This document shows positions 29,467-40,696 of a DNA stretch of 64,000 bases, one piece after another. This DNA is from Accumulibacter sp. GTDB taxonomy: Bacteria > Pseudomonadota > Gammaproteobacteria > Burkholderiales > Rhodocyclaceae. Both the position numbers and the translations under genes were made by a program. Location: the NCBI RefSeq assembly GCF_029255285.1, contig NZ_JAPUVI010000098.1, forward strand, positions 1 through 64,000. The letters are read 5' to 3'. The notes below the pieces were generated by a model. The model worked only from the letters and a program-made list of their open reading frames with translations. It was not told where the DNA came from and searched no databases. The first letter of the stretch is position 1. Each line of letters starts with the position of its first letter.

Positions 29467-30306
29467 TCAACGCAGGCAGCCGCCGCTGACGCGTTCTATG
29501 CCGGACAGGTCCGTCCACGACGCGACGTCGGAAAACCCTGCCTGGCGCAGCAGACCACGCACCTCCGACGCCTGCTCGTAACCATGTTCCAGAAGCAGCC
29601 AGCCGCCCGGCACGAGGTGGTCCGCCGCCCCGCCGACAATGACGCGGACACACGTCAAACCGTCACCTCCGACCACGCCATCGGTCAGCGCCATCTGTGG
29701 CTCGTAGGGAAGACCCCCGCGCTGCAAATGGGGATCACCCTCGAACACATATGGCGGGTTGGCAACCAGCAGGTCGAAGCGTTCGTCCGCCAATGGCGAA
29801 TACCAATCGCCGGCCCGAAAATCCACCTCGACGTTGTGTACTTGCGCGTTGCGGCGGGCCACGGCCAGTGCCGCCGTGGACAGATCCACCGCGGTGATAC
29901 GCGCCGCCGGACAAAGGCGGGCCATGGTCACCGCCACCACCCCTGAGCCCGTGCCGAGATCCGCCACACTGGGTCGCTGTAACGACTGCAGATGGTTGAC
30001 CGCCAACTCGACCAGCAGTTCCGTCTCGGGACGGGGAATCAACACCGCAGGAGTAACGGCGAACTCGCGGCCATAAAAACCCGCCGAGCCGAGCAGATAA
30101 GCCAGGGGTTCCCCCGCGGCGCGACGTTCGACGAGCGCCTCGAGGGTAGCAGACTGCTCCGTCGACAGCGCCCGCGTCGGCGAGGTAATCAGCTCGGCAT
30201 GCGTGCAGGTGGCGACGTGTTGCACCAAGAGGCGTGCGTCGATCCGATCGACCAGGTGGCTGGCCATGCGCCAAGCCTCGCCGAGAGTTGTCGCTCGCAC
30301 CGGCAT
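29467..30306 (-). CDS. prmC: Release factor glutamine N5-methyltransferase
   Basis: The protein has 279 residues, from MPVRATTLGEAWRMASHLVD. It methylates the GGQ glutamine of release factors. An N-terminal helical domain is followed by the SAM fold (VADLGTGSGVVAVTMARL, ITAVDLSTAAL) and the NPPYV catalytic motif. It sits directly after prfA, whose product is its substrate. Confidence 0.95.
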   Translation of the reverse strand: MPVRATTLGEAWRMASHLVDRIDARLLVQHVATCTHAELITSPTRALSTEQSATLEALVERRAAGEPLAYLLGSAGFYGREFAVTPAVLIPRPETELLVELAVNHLQSLQRPSVADLGTGSGVVAVTMARLCPAARITAVDLSTAALAVARRNAQVHNVEVDFRAGDWYSPLADERFDLLVANPPYVFEGDPHLQRGGLPYEPQMALTDGVVGGDGLTCVRVIVGGAADHLVPGGWLLLEHGYEQASEVRGLLRQAGFSDVASWTDLSGIERVSGGCLR

Positions 30307-30365
30307 TCAGAAAAGCGCCAGCTGACCGCACGGGCGCGAAACGGCATGCGGCTTGTCTTGCACTA

Positions 30366-31448
30366 CTAGGCGCTCTCGGCGAGCAAAGCCAGTTGATCCG
30401 CCTGGTGCTCGGCAGTCAGAGCGGCAAGCAATTCGTCGAGGTCACCGTCCATGATCGCTTCGATCTTGTACAAGGTCAGATTGATTCGGTGATCGGTAAC
30501 TCGACCCTGCGGGAAGTTGTAGGTCCGGATTCGTTCGGAACGATCGCCACTGCCAATCAGATTCCGCCGCTCGGAAGCAATGCTGGCCTGCTGTTCGCGC
30601 TCCTGCGCATCCCGGATGCGCGCCACCAGCACGGACATCGCCTGTGCCTTGTTCTTGTGCTGCGACCGATCGTCCTGGCATTCGACGACGATCCCGGTCG
30701 GCAGATGCGTGATCCGCACCGCCGAATCGGTCTTGTTGATGTGCTGCCCTCCGGCTCCGGACGCCCTGTAGGTGTCGACCCGGATTTCCGCCGGGTTGAT
30801 CTGGACTTCCTCGAGCGAATCGGCCTCGGGCATCACCGCGACTGTGCAGGCGGACGTATGGATGCGGCCTTGCGCCTCCGTATCCGGAACACGCTGCACG
30901 CGATGCGCGCCCGACTCGAACTTGAGCCGCGCGTACACGCCAATGCCCACGATGCGGGCGATGATCTCTCGGTAGCCGCCGAGGTCGGACACGCTGGCCG
31001 AAACCACTTCAACCTGCCAGCGCCGGCGCTCCGCGTAGCGACAGTACATGCGAAACAGATTACCGGCAAAGAGCGCCGATTCGTCGCCGCCGGTACCGGC
31101 GCGAATTTCGAGGAAGACATTGCGATCGTCCTTGGCGTCTTTGGGCAGCAGTAGTTTTTGCAGCTCTCCCTCGATCAACGGCAAGCGTTCCTTGATCGAC
31201 GTCGCTTCCGCCTCCGCCAACTCCCGCATTTCCGGGTCGGAGACCATCTCGAGCGCGGAAGCGAGGTCGCCGCTGGTCCGTCGCCAAGTGTCGTAAAGAG
31301 CGACAACTGGCGAGATCTCGGCGTGTTCGCGCGACAGCCGACGGTACTCGTCCAGGTCGCGCGTCGCTTCACCACTCGCCAGCATGCGGTCGAGTTCGTC
31401 GAGACGACCGGCCAAGTGCTCAAGTTTGTCGCAGATACTTTGGTTCAT
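30366..31448 (-). CDS. prfA: Peptide chain release factor 1
   Basis: The protein has 360 residues, standard. The GGQ peptidyl-hydrolysis loop is in [15 protein letters not shown]. The codon-recognition PxT tripeptide is PDT in [14 protein letters not shown], whereas E. coli RF1 has PAT. It lies between hemA and prmC on the minus strand. Confidence 0.96.
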   Translation of the reverse strand: MNQSICDKLEHLAGRLDELDRMLASGEATRDLDEYRRLSREHAEISPVVALYDTWRRTSGDLASALEMVSDPEMRELAEAEATSIKERLPLIEGELQKLLLPKDAKDDRNVFLEIRAGTGGDESALFAGNLFRMYCRYAERRRWQVEVVSASVSDLGGYREIIARIVGIGVYARLKFESGAHRVQRVPDTEAQGRIHTSACTVAVMPEADSLEEVQINPAEIRVDTYRASGAGGQHINKTDSAVRITHLPTGIVVECQDDRSQHKNKAQAMSVLVARIRDAQEREQQASIASERRNLIGSGDRSERIRTYNFPQGRVTDHRINLTLYKIEAIMDGDLDELLAALTAEHQADQLALLAESA

Positions 31449-31515
31449 CGGATCGGCTCAAGCGTCGTGTGAGGGAATAGTTGATTTACGGATTAACGGG
31501 TGATCCGTGGTCCGG

Positions 31516-32784
31516 CTACGACTCGTCAAAACGGCGGGACTCGGGATGCAGATGGAACAAGCGGGTGACCAGCGACTGGAGGTCATCTCGCTCAGAATCT
31601 GCCTGGCTCAGCGCCTGCGTCGGAGCGTGCAGGAACTTGTTGGTCAGACGGTGCGAGAAGTGGTCGAGAACCTGCGCCGGATCGTCGCCCCTGGCCAACA
31701 GTTTGAGCGCGTGCTCCATCTCGTGCCGACGGGCGCGCTCGGCGGCATCGCGCAGCGAGCGGATGATCGGCACCGTACCACGCGTCGCCATCCAGCGCAG
31801 AAAGGCGTCGACCCGCTCGGCAATGATCGCCTCCGCGTCTAGCACGGCGGCCTGACGCGATTCGAGACCAGACTCCACGACCTGTGCGAGATCGTCGATG
31901 GTGTACAGAAACACATCATCCATCTCGCCGACCTCGACTTCGATATCCCGCGGCACGGCAAGATCCACCATGAACATCGGCCGATGACGACGCCGTTTGA
32001 TGGCGCGCTCTACCATGCCGAGACCCAGGATGGGCAACGGGCTGGCGGTGCAGGAGACGACGATATCGAACTGCCACAGACGTTCGCCGAGTTCCTCGAG
32101 TCGAATCGCCGTTCCAGCAAAGCGCTCGGCCAACGCGAGCCCGCGTTCGACCGTGCGGTTGGCTATGACCACTTGCCGCGGCCGCTGAGCGGCGAAATGG
32201 CGGGCACACAGGTCGATCATTTCGCCGGCACCGATGAACAGGATCTTCTGATCGGCGATACGTTCGAAAATCCGCTCCGCCAAATGAACGGCGGCAGCCG
32301 CCATCGAAACGATATTGGCGCCAATCGCCGTCGTCGAGCGCACCTCCTTGGCGACCGCAAAAGAATGCTGAAAGAGCTTGTGCAAGGTCGTGCCTAGCGT
32401 TCCCGCCTCTTCCGCAAAACGAAGCGCGTCCTTCATTTGCCCGAGGATCTGGGGCTCCCCGAGTACCATCGAGTCGAGCCCGCTGGCAACGCGAAAGGCG
32501 TGACGAACCGCGTCACGCTCGGGATAGGTATAAAGGTATGGCTCGATCTCGTGGCGCGCCAGATGATGATAGTCGGCCAGCCATTGAGCGGCGGCCTCGG
32601 GCATGTCGGTCGCGAAGTAGACTTCCGTGCGGTTGCAGGTCGACAAAATGGCCGCCTCATTGACTGGCTTACGGCGCGTCAGGTCACCGAGTGCTTGCCG
32701 CACGGTGTTGGCGTCAAACGCAACTTGCTCGCGCACAGCGAGTGGTGCCGTGTGGTGATTAAGGCCCAGGGTAAACAGCGCCAT
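31516..32784 (-). CDS. hemA: Glutamyl-tRNA reductase
   Basis: The protein has 422 residues. It reduces Glu-tRNA to glutamate semialdehyde, the first step of tetrapyrrole synthesis. [11 protein letters not shown] holds the catalytic Cys, the NADPH-binding region is [17 protein letters not shown], and the C-terminal dimerization helices are present. It is the first gene of hemA-prfA-prmC-grxD. Confidence 0.96.
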   Translation of the reverse strand: MALFTLGLNHHTAPLAVREQVAFDANTVRQALGDLTRRKPVNEAAILSTCNRTEVYFATDMPEAAAQWLADYHHLARHEIEPYLYTYPERDAVRHAFRVASGLDSMVLGEPQILGQMKDALRFAEEAGTLGTTLHKLFQHSFAVAKEVRSTTAIGANIVSMAAAAVHLAERIFERIADQKILFIGAGEMIDLCARHFAAQRPRQVVIANRTVERGLALAERFAGTAIRLEELGERLWQFDIVVSCTASPLPILGLGMVERAIKRRRHRPMFMVDLAVPRDIEVEVGEMDDVFLYTIDDLAQVVESGLESRQAAVLDAEAIIAERVDAFLRWMATRGTVPIIRSLRDAAERARRHEMEHALKLLARGDDPAQVLDHFSHRLTNKFLHAPTQALSQADSERDDLQSLVTRLFHLHPESRRFDES

Positions 32785-33164
32785 GCTCGGCAGACGGTGG
32801 CAAGGGTGACGGGAAATTGATCTGAAAGGCGCGCCAGCGACTCACGCACCTCCCTCGGCCGCGGGGAGTCGAGGGTGGGGTCATGGCGATCATCACGGCG
32901 GTGCCGGAAAACGCCATGGACGTTAGCCGAGAATTATAACATTCGCGCCACCGCTCTCCTCGTACTAACGATCGAGTCGGTATAAAGCAGTGACGCGAAC
33001 CTGACTACGCGATTGTCGCGACCTTGGGCAACCTTGGGAATCCTCGCCACGGGTGCCGCGACACAGTGACCCGGCCTGCCGTAGCCGGCTCGTGACGCTG
33101 TTGCACGACGCCACATAAACCGTTCGCCAGCCGCGGCGCGAAGGGGCCGGCGAGCCGGACCCCG
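32785..33164. other. 380-bp intergenic region upstream of hemA
   Basis: A consensus -10 for hemA (TATAAT on the minus strand) lies at 32933-32938, about 150 bases before the start codon. I could not find a convincing -35 at 16-18 bp. The remainder, towards the Ysc84-like gene, contains no gene or hairpin that I can support. Confidence 0.4.
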
Positions 33165-33737
33165 CTAGTCGTTCAGCTTCGTAATCTTGTTCCCTTGCAG
33201 GCCAATGCCGGCCATCAGGCCCTTCTGGCTGAAGATGAAAGCGTAGATATCGTCTTTCGCGGTCGTCGAGGTCAGTGATTTGCCCATTCCCTGATCGACC
33301 ACCACGACCGAAGGTCCGACACCGATTTCCAGCCCGTCGTTCTGGTTGAGGGCCTCCAGCGCCTTCTCGTTCATGAAGAACATGGCGTAGGCATACTGCT
33401 GCGCGCCAGCCTGGAGGCCGTACGACGCTCCCGCCGTGTTGTAGTAGCCGGCCACCTTGCCGCCCTTGAAGAGGACCCCGTCGCCGTACTGCCCGCCGAC
33501 GACGAGACCGGCCTTGGTGATCTTCGGAAACACGAGGACGGCGGCGGCGTCCCTGGACAGCGCCTTGGCCGCCGGCTGCTTGGCGACCAGCTTCTGATAG
33601 ATCTGTTGTGCTTCCTGCTCGAGCGCCGCGCGGCCTTCCGCCGCCAAAGCGCTTGCCGGGACGACCAGCGCAGCAACCAGGGCGGCCAGGAAACAACGCG
33701 TGAGTTGAGCAACTCGTGAAACCAATGTCTTGTACAT
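33165..33737 (-). CDS. Ysc84-like lipid-binding periplasmic protein
   Basis: The protein has 190 residues. ATG 33737 is preferred because GGAGA lies seven bases upstream; ATG 33749 has no ribosome site. The signal peptide ends about ALVVPASALAAEG. The mature part has AVLVFPKITKAGLVVGGQYG and AYAMFFMNEKALEAL, typical of the bacterial Ysc84/BPSL1445 domain, which binds phosphoinositides in eukaryotes. Role in bacteria unclear. Confidence 0.82.
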   Translation of the reverse strand: MYKTLVSRVAQLTRCFLAALVAALVVPASALAAEGRAALEQEAQQIYQKLVAKQPAAKALSRDAAAVLVFPKITKAGLVVGGQYGDGVLFKGGKVAGYYNTAGASYGLQAGAQQYAYAMFFMNEKALEALNQNDGLEIGVGPSVVVVDQGMGKSLTSTTAKDDIYAFIFSQKGLMAGIGLQGNKITKLND

Positions 33738-34041
33738 GTATTTCTCCATCGAGAATCGCCACTGGAATGAGTCTGCCGGCTCGCCCGAGCCGGCTAGAAA
33801 TGATGATACGCCAAGGTCTGCCGAAACGGGGCTCCGTCCTTGCCACCGCTTGCCATGCCGGAGCTTGCGCACCGGGCCCGCGTGCCGACAGGCAAGGCTA
33901 TAATGATCGCGTGGTCGCTTCGCACTCGTTGCCGCGCTCCGAGGAGATTCCCCGGCGCCAACGGCACAGGCTCCAGGCGGCCTCCCGGCGTTCGGAACCC
34001 GACCTCCACCAACCGCTACCTTCATCCCCATTGAGCCAGTC
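33738..34041. other. 304-bp divergent intergenic region
   Basis: The region lies between the leftward Ysc84-like gene and the rightward pta gene and must carry both promoters. I see no operator, hairpin or small gene that I would defend. Confidence 0.35.
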
Positions 34042-35454
34042 ATGAGCAGGGAAACTCTTCGCAACCGTTGTTTCGACGAAATCGGCATCGGCGATACGGC
34101 GGCGGTCAGCCACACGCTAAGCTTGCGTGACGTACAGCTTTTCGCTGCCGTTTCGGGCGACATCAGCCCGACCCAGCTCGACAGCGAACTCGACCGTCAA
34201 CTCGGCCCCTCCGAACTCGCTGCGCACAGCATGTGGCTGGGGGCCCAGGTCTCCGGCCTGCTCGGCAACCAGCTTCCAGGACCGGGAATGGTACACGTCG
34301 GCCAGGATCTGCAGTTTCTGGCACCGCTGCTGATCGGCGAACAGGTCACCATCACGATCACCGCGACCGCCAAGGAGGCGGCGAGTCGGTGCGTGACCTT
34401 CGATTGCCTTGGCCGTAACGGACGCGGCATGACGATCATGACCGGCACAGCCCGCGTCATCGCGCCGCAGACGAAGATCAGCATGGAACGTCCGGATGCG
34501 GCGCAGGTGTCGATCCAGAGCCACGATCGCTTCGCGGTTCTCGTCGAACGCTGTCAAGACCTGCGGCCGGTGCCGGTAGCAGTGGCGCACCCTTGTGACG
34601 AATCGTCGCTCGGTGCCGCACTGCAGGCGTGGAGCGACGGCCTGATCGAACCGATTCTCGTCGGGCCGCTGGTCAAGCTGCGCGCCGTGGCGGAACAGCA
34701 TGGCTTCGATCTCTCGGGACTCCGCTTGGAGGACGTCGCGCACAGTCACGCCGCCGCCTATCGGGCGGTCGAACTGGTCCGCCTCGGCAAGGCGGCGGCG
34801 CTGATGAAGGGCAGCCTGCATACCGACGAACTGATGGCGGAAGTGGTCAGCCGGGAAAGCGGCCTGCGCACCGAACGACGCATCTCGCACGCCTTCGTGA
34901 TGGACGTGCCGACCTATCACAAGCCCTTGATCGTCACCGATGCGGCGATCAACATTGCTCCCGACCTCGACGTCAAGCGCGACATCTGTCAGAACGCGAT
35001 CGATCTGGCCCGGACTCTCGGCGTGGCGCGTCCCAAAGTGGCGATCATCTGCGCCGTCGAATCGATCAACTCGCGCATGATCTGTACGACCGACGCGGCT
35101 TCCTTGTGCAAGATGGCGGACCGTGGCCAGATCAGCGGCGCGCTCGTCGACGGTCCGCTTGCCTTCGACAACGCGATCAGTCAGGAAGCCGCGCGCATCA
35201 AGAACATCGACTCGCTGGTTGCCGGTGACCCCGACATCGTCGTCGTCCCCGATCTCACGGCCGGCAACATTCTCGCCAAACAGCTCACTTTCATGAGCAA
35301 CGCCGATGGCGCCGGCATCGTACTCGGCGCTCGCGTGCCCATCATCCTCACCAGCCGCGCCGATAGCAAGCGGACCAAACTCGCCTCGTGCGCCGTCGCC
35401 TGCCTGATGGCCAGCGCGACGCTGGGCAAAGGCTCGACGAAAACCGGAGGCTGA
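34042..35454 (+). CDS. MaoC-like/phosphate acetyltransferase fusion
   Basis: The protein has 470 residues. Residues 1-~150 form a hot-dog MaoC-like domain (FAAVSGDISPTQLDSE, AAHSMWLGAQVSGLLGNQLP, QDLQFLAPLLIGEQVT). Residues ~160-470 are a phosphate acetyl/butyryl transferase domain (VAVAHPCDESSLGAALQAW, MKGSLHTDELMAEVV, LVAGDPDIVVVPDLTAGN, GARVPIILTSRADS). This fusion, known in beta- and alphaproteobacteria, converts acyl-CoA to acyl phosphate. ackA begins one base after its stop, giving a complete acyl-CoA to acid and ATP route. Whether the MaoC part is catalytic is unknown. Confidence 0.9.
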   Translation: MSRETLRNRCFDEIGIGDTAAVSHTLSLRDVQLFAAVSGDISPTQLDSELDRQLGPSELAAHSMWLGAQVSGLLGNQLPGPGMVHVGQDLQFLAPLLIGEQVTITITATAKEAASRCVTFDCLGRNGRGMTIMTGTARVIAPQTKISMERPDAAQVSIQSHDRFAVLVERCQDLRPVPVAVAHPCDESSLGAALQAWSDGLIEPILVGPLVKLRAVAEQHGFDLSGLRLEDVAHSHAAAYRAVELVRLGKAAALMKGSLHTDELMAEVVSRESGLRTERRISHAFVMDVPTYHKPLIVTDAAINIAPDLDVKRDICQNAIDLARTLGVARPKVAIICAVESINSRMICTTDAASLCKMADRGQISGALVDGPLAFDNAISQEAARIKNIDSLVAGDPDIVVVPDLTAGNILAKQLTFMSNADGAGIVLGARVPIILTSRADSKRTKLASCAVACLMASATLGKGSTKTGG

Positions 35455-35455
35455 C

Positions 35456-36640
35456 ATGGAAAAGGTAATTCTCGTCCTCAACGCCGGCTCGTCCAGCCTC
35501 AAGTTTTCGGTCTTCGAACTTCCTGCGTCGGCCGAAATGCGTCCGCTCGCGATCGGCCAGGTCGAAGGACTGGGCACGGCACCGCGCTTCAAGGCGAAGG
35601 ATGGCGAGGGCAACACGATCGTCGAAAGGCGCTGGACTACCGCGGAAGTGGCGGGCCCAGCGCAGGCCCTGCAGGAGATCATTGCTCTTCTGCGCTCTCA
35701 TCTCGAGGGAAGGGTGCTGGTCGGCGTCGGCCATCGCGTCGTGCACGGTGGCCCCGACTACTCGGAGCCGCTGCGGATCGACGCGGCGGCCCTCGAGAAG
35801 CTCGATGCTCTGGTGCCGCTGGCGCCGCTGCACCAGCCCCACAACCTCGCCGCCATCCGCGCGGTACAGCAGGCGCGGCCCGAGATGCCGCAAGTGGCCT
35901 GCTTCGACACGGCCTTCCACCGCACCCAGGAGAGCATCGCCGACCTTTACGGCCTGCCCTATGAGTACTACGAACGCGGCATTCGACGCTACGGTTTCCA
36001 TGGCCTTTCCTACGAGTACATCGCCGCGACGCTGCCGTCGGTGGCGCCGGAAATCGCCGACGGGCGCGTGGTCGTTGCTCATCTGGGCAGCGGCGCCAGC
36101 ATGTGCGCCATCCACGACGGACGCAGTGTCGGCAGTTCGATGGGCTTCACGGCGCTCGACGGCCTGATGATGGGTACCCGGCCAGGCAACATGGATCCCG
36201 GAATCGTCCTCTACCTGCTGCAGCAGGAAGGTCTGTCGGCCAAACAGATCGAGGATCTGCTCTACAAGCGCTCCGGCCTGCTCGGCCTGTCCGGGATCGG
36301 CAACGACATGCGGGTTCTACTGGCCAGCGAGGCGCCTCGGGCCCGGCTGGCGATCGAACTCTTCGTCTATCGGATCAGCCGCGAACTCGGCGCGCTCGCC
36401 GCCGTCCTCGGTGGTCTCGACGCGCTGGTATTCACCGCCGGTATCGGCGAGAACAGCGCGCGTATTCGGCAGCTCGTTTGCGAAAAGGCACGCTGGCTCG
36501 GCATCGAGCTCGACGCGGCGGCCAACGACCAGGGGGGGCCGCGCATCAGCCGCCCGGAAAGCAGAACCTCGGCCTGGGTGGTGCCGACCAACGAGGAACT
36601 GATGATCGCCCGCCACACCCGCCAGTTGTTGAGTCTTTAG
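35456..36640 (+). CDS. ackA: Acetate kinase
   Basis: The protein has 394 residues, from MEKVILVLNAGSSSLKFSVF. It has the ASKHA phosphate loops and the family signatures GHRVVHGGPDYSEP and AHLGSGASMCAI. FTAGIGENSARIR is the adenosine loop. It is cotranscribed with the phosphate acetyltransferase. A 6-bp GC hairpin (36665-36681) lies beyond its end but lacks a T-run. Confidence 0.95.
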   Translation: MEKVILVLNAGSSSLKFSVFELPASAEMRPLAIGQVEGLGTAPRFKAKDGEGNTIVERRWTTAEVAGPAQALQEIIALLRSHLEGRVLVGVGHRVVHGGPDYSEPLRIDAAALEKLDALVPLAPLHQPHNLAAIRAVQQARPEMPQVACFDTAFHRTQESIADLYGLPYEYYERGIRRYGFHGLSYEYIAATLPSVAPEIADGRVVVAHLGSGASMCAIHDGRSVGSSMGFTALDGLMMGTRPGNMDPGIVLYLLQQEGLSAKQIEDLLYKRSGLLGLSGIGNDMRVLLASEAPRARLAIELFVYRISRELGALAAVLGGLDALVFTAGIGENSARIRQLVCEKARWLGIELDAAANDQGGPRISRPESRTSAWVVPTNEELMIARHTRQLLSL

Positions 36641-36737
36641 GTCCGCGCCGCTGAGCTGGCGCGTGGCGGCTTGCTGCCGCCGAGCAATTCATCGCTCACC
36701 GCCCGTTCGAGCGAGCCAGGGCCATCGACAGCCGCGC

Positions 36738-37571
36738 TCAACCGACGACGTGATAGCCGCCGTCGATGTGGATCGTTTCGCCGGTGATCAGCTTCGCGTA
36801 GTCGGAAGCCAGGAAGGCCGTGGCCATGCCGACATCCTCGATGCTGACCAGCATGCGGCTCGGCGCACGCGTCGCGGCGATCTCCATCAACTCGTCGAAG
36901 CGATCGATGCCGGTCGCCGCACGAGTCCGGATCGGGCCGGGCGAGATCGGGTGCACGCGAATCCCTTTCGCTCCCAACTCGGCGGCGAGGTAGCGCGCAG
37001 CCGCCTCCAGCGCCGCCTTGACCGGGCCCATCAGGTTGTAGCGATCGACCACCTTCTCGGCACCGTAGTAGCTCATCGTGAACAAGGAGCCCCCTTCCTT
37101 CATCAGTGGCTCGGCGAGCTTCGCCATGCGGATGAAGGAATGGCAGGAGACGTCCATGGCCATCAGGAAACCGTCGCGCGAGCAGTCGGTGACACGGCCG
37201 TGCAGATCGTCGCGCGGCGCGAAAGCGATCGAGTGCAGCGCGATGTCAAGCTGACCCCAGTTTTTCTCGAGCGCCGCGAAGACGGCTTCGAGCTGTCCGG
37301 GAATGCGCACGTCACAGGGCAGATAGAGCGCCGGATCGACCGCCAGGTGATTGGCCAGCGCTTGGGTGTAGGGCTTGCTCTTTTCGTTCAGATAGGTCAT
37401 CGCGACGCTCGCGCCGAGAGCCCGGAAAGCCAGCGCACAGCCATAGGCGATCGACTGGTCGTTGGCGATTCCGATGACCAGCGCCTTTTTCCCTTCGAGC
37501 GCGCCAGTCGGGCCTTTGACTTTGGTTTCGAGGTCGCGAAAGAAGGCCTCGGTCGGATTGGTATCGGTCAT
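36738..37571 (-). CDS. fabI: Enoyl-ACP reductase FabI
   Basis: The protein has 277 residues from ATG 37571 (MTDTNPTEAFFRDLETK). It carries an unusually long N-terminal extension of ~30 residues before the Rossmann strand KKALVIGIANDQSIAYG. The FabI-type Y-x6-K catalytic motif is YNLMGPVK, preceded by TMSYYGAEKV, and HPISPGPIRTRAATGI is present. It reduces the enoyl double bond in fatty acid elongation and is the target of triclosan-type inhibitors. It is convergent with ackA. Confidence 0.94.
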   Translation of the reverse strand: MTDTNPTEAFFRDLETKVKGPTGALEGKKALVIGIANDQSIAYGCALAFRALGASVAMTYLNEKSKPYTQALANHLAVDPALYLPCDVRIPGQLEAVFAALEKNWGQLDIALHSIAFAPRDDLHGRVTDCSRDGFLMAMDVSCHSFIRMAKLAEPLMKEGGSLFTMSYYGAEKVVDRYNLMGPVKAALEAAARYLAAELGAKGIRVHPISPGPIRTRAATGIDRFDELMEIAATRAPSRMLVSIEDVGMATAFLASDYAKLITGETIHIDGGYHVVG

Positions 37572-37864
37572 GTCTTGTTCCTCATCGGCATGTCGGGTGG
37601 AAGTGCGTCGGAAAGCCTGGCGAATATTCGGTGGGCAGCCGTGGGCCGGCGCAGGACGTGCCCGGACGACGCGGTCGGGTGGGGTTTTCCCGAAGGGTCC
37701 TCGCCTCTCGCTTGCCGGGAGGGGATCAGGCTCGCACCCCATCATTCTAGCGCAGGCACGATCGGCCAGCCGACAAGGTTTTCCGGGTTTGAGCGCCATG
37801 ACGACCGCCACCTAACCTATACTCCGCGGACGATACCGCGCTGACGACCGAAAGGAATGCCGCG

Positions 37865-40621
37865 ATGCAGGAAGCTCCGACCGAAGACAAGGATTTGCCG
37901 CTGCGCGAGGACATCCGCTTGCTCGGCCGTCTGTTGGGCGACACACTGCGGGCGCAGGAAGGCGAGGCAACTTTTGACCTGGTAGAGCGTATCCGCCTCT
38001 GCGCCCTGCGCTTTCATCGCGACGAGGACAGCGGCGCCAGACAGGAACTGGCGGCGACTCTCGACTGCCTGTCGCCCGAGCAGACGCAAGTCGTCGTGCG
38101 CGCCTTCAGTTGTTTCTCGCATCTGGCCAACATTGCTGAGGATCAGCACCATATCCGGCGCTCGCGCGCCCACCTGATCGCCGGCTCGCCGCCGCACGCC
38201 GGCAGCCTGGCCCACGCTCTGACGCGCGCCCGTGCCGCCGGCTGCGATCCGGCGCAGCTGTACGACTTCTTCGATGGCGCCTCGATTGTCCCGGTACTCA
38301 CCGCGCATCCCACCGAAGTCCAGCGCAAGAGTACCCTCAATGGGCAACGGGCGATCGCCGACTTGTTGCAGCGACGTGACAACGGCCACCTGACGCCCGA
38401 CGAGCAGGAGTCGCTCGGCGAAGGTTTGCGCCGCATCGTGCTGACTCTCTGGCAGACGCGCATGCTGCGCACCAGCCGCTTGATGGTGCTCGACGAAGTG
38501 GTCAATGGCTTGTCGTATTACGACTACACTTTCCTGCGCGAACTGCCGAGGCTCTACGGCTGGCTGGAGGATCATCTCGGCGCGGCCGATGGCGGACGAC
38601 GAGCGCTCGAACTGCCTGACTTCCTCCACCTGGGAAGCTGGATCGGCGGCGACCGCGACGGCAATCCTTTCGTCACCGCCGGCGTCACTCGCCAGACCCT
38701 GCGGCTTCAGTCGGCGCGGGCACTACGTTTTCACCTCGACGAGATTCACGCGCTGGGCGCCGAACTGTCGCTCGCCGAGGGCCTGGTAGGCGTTTCCGAA
38801 GCCTTGCAGTCCTTGGCGGCACGTTCGCCGGACAGTGCCGCGGCACGCCGCGACGAACCGTATCGGCGTGCGCTGACCGGCATCTACGCCCGCCTGGCGG
38901 CCACCCTGCGCAGCCTCGACGGCGTCGAGCCGGAACGGCATGCCGTCGGCGAGTCGGCCGCCTACGCCGATGCGGAAGAATTTGCCGCCGATCTGGACAT
39001 CATTCATCGTTCGCTGGTGGCCAACGGTTCACCGCTGTTGGCGCGTGGACGCTTACGCGCCCTGCGCCGTGCGGCCCGGGTTTTCGGTTTTCACCTGGCG
39101 ACACTCGATCTGCGTCAGAACTCTGAGGTGCACGAGCAGGTCGTCGCCGAACTGCTGGAAGCGGCGAGTCCCGGCACCGGCTACCGCGGGCGCGACGAGG
39201 CCGGGCGGATTGAGCTGCTGCTGCGCGAGATCAGCTCGACGCGACCGCTCGCCTCCCCTCATCTGAGCTACAGCGACGCGACGCGCGACGAACTGGAGAT
39301 CTTCCGTACCGCCGCCGACGCTCACCGCGCCTACGGTCGGCAGGCCTTGCAAAACTACATCATCTCCAAGACGGACGGCGTTTCGGACTTGCTGGAAGTG
39401 GCGCTGCTGCTCAAGGAATGCGGCCTGCTGCTGCCGCAGTCGGCCGATCTGGCGGTGAATATCGTGCCGCTTTTCGAAACCATCCCGGACTTGCGCAACT
39501 GCCCGCGGGTGATGGACGAACTGCTTTCGCTGCCGGCCTATCGGCGGCTCGTGCACAGCCGCGGCGACCTGCAGGAGGTGATGCTGGGCTATTCGGACAG
39601 CAACAAGGACGGCGGCTTCCTGACTTCGGGGTGGGAACTGTACCAGGCAGAGATTGCGCTGGTCGAGGTGTTCGCGCGTCACCGCGTCAAGCTGCGCTTG
39701 TTCCACGGACGCGGAGGCTCGGTGGGCCGCGGCGGCGGTCCGAGCTACCAGGCGATCCTCGCCCAGCCTGGTGGCGCGGTCCAGGGCAGGCTGCGACTGA
39801 CCGAGCAAGGCGAGGTAATTGCCAGCAAGTACTCGAATCCGGAGCTCGGTCGGCGCAACCTCGAGATCCTGGCCGCTGCCGTTCTCGAAGCGACCTTGCT
39901 GGCGGCGCCCGACCCGGCGCCGCAGCCGGAGTACCTCGAAGCGATGGCCAGGCTCTCGCAGTCGGCCTATCGTGCCTATCGCGGCCTGGTTTACGAGACG
40001 GAGGGCTTCGAACGCTACTTCTGGGAATCGACGGTCATCGCCGAGATCGCGCATCTGAACATCGGCAGCCGACCCGCTTCGCGCAAGAAAACCACTGCCA
40101 TCGAAGATCTGCGCGCCATACCCTGGGTCTTCAGTTGGGCTCAGTGCCGCCTGATGTTGCCGGGCTGGTACGGTTTCGGCAGCGCGGTACGCGAATTCCT
40201 CGCCGAGCAGCCGGCGGGTCTGGAGTTGCTGCAGCGCATGTACCACGAGTGGGGCTTTTTCCGCACCCTGCTGTCGAACATGGACATGGTTCTCGCCAAG
40301 AGCGATCTGGCGATCGCCGCCCGCTACGCCGACCTGGTCACGGATTCTGCGCTGCGTGCCGCGATCTTCCCGCGGCTGAAGGCCGAGTGGCAGGCGACGG
40401 TCGATGCCCTGCTGGCGATCAGTCGGCAGGGCTGCCTACTGGAAGAAAATCCGCTGCTCGCCAGGTCGATCCGGCACCGCTTTCCCTACCTCGACCCGCT
40501 GAATCACCTGCAGATCGAACTCATACGGCGGCTGCGTGCCGGCAACCAGGACGAGCGGGTGAAACGCGCCATCCACCTGACGATCAACGGCATCGCCGCT
40601 GGTCTGCGCAACAGCGGCTGA
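37865..40621 (+). CDS. ppc: Phosphoenolpyruvate carboxylase
   Basis: The protein has 918 residues, in the usual range. It carboxylates PEP to oxaloacetate to refill the TCA cycle. Catalytic His region: [14 protein letters not shown]. Other motifs are [30 protein letters not shown] and the Gly-rich loop [20 protein letters not shown] is a good ribosome site before ATG 37865, and TATACT (37818-37823) is a possible -10. It is divergent from fabI across 293 bases. Confidence 0.96.
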   Translation: MQEAPTEDKDLPLREDIRLLGRLLGDTLRAQEGEATFDLVERIRLCALRFHRDEDSGARQELAATLDCLSPEQTQVVVRAFSCFSHLANIAEDQHHIRRSRAHLIAGSPPHAGSLAHALTRARAAGCDPAQLYDFFDGASIVPVLTAHPTEVQRKSTLNGQRAIADLLQRRDNGHLTPDEQESLGEGLRRIVLTLWQTRMLRTSRLMVLDEVVNGLSYYDYTFLRELPRLYGWLEDHLGAADGGRRALELPDFLHLGSWIGGDRDGNPFVTAGVTRQTLRLQSARALRFHLDEIHALGAELSLAEGLVGVSEALQSLAARSPDSAAARRDEPYRRALTGIYARLAATLRSLDGVEPERHAVGESAAYADAEEFAADLDIIHRSLVANGSPLLARGRLRALRRAARVFGFHLATLDLRQNSEVHEQVVAELLEAASPGTGYRGRDEAGRIELLLREISSTRPLASPHLSYSDATRDELEIFRTAADAHRAYGRQALQNYIISKTDGVSDLLEVALLLKECGLLLPQSADLAVNIVPLFETIPDLRNCPRVMDELLSLPAYRRLVHSRGDLQEVMLGYSDSNKDGGFLTSGWELYQAEIALVEVFARHRVKLRLFHGRGGSVGRGGGPSYQAILAQPGGAVQGRLRLTEQGEVIASKYSNPELGRRNLEILAAAVLEATLLAAPDPAPQPEYLEAMARLSQSAYRAYRGLVYETEGFERYFWESTVIAEIAHLNIGSRPASRKKTTAIEDLRAIPWVFSWAQCRLMLPGWYGFGSAVREFLAEQPAGLELLQRMYHEWGFFRTLLSNMDMVLAKSDLAIAARYADLVTDSALRAAIFPRLKAEWQATVDALLAISRQGCLLEENPLLARSIRHRFPYLDPLNHLQIELIRRLRAGNQDERVKRAIHLTINGIAAGLRNSG

Positions 40622-40696
40622 GTCCAAGGCGCGAAGGCTCTGCCCGTCGCCTTTATGCCGCGGCGGGAGGGGCGAATACCCGAATCAGGCCACGCA

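Noticed and set aside
39053-40246. 397-codon minus-strand frame within ppc
   Set aside because: Antisense of conserved PEP carboxylase catalytic regions.
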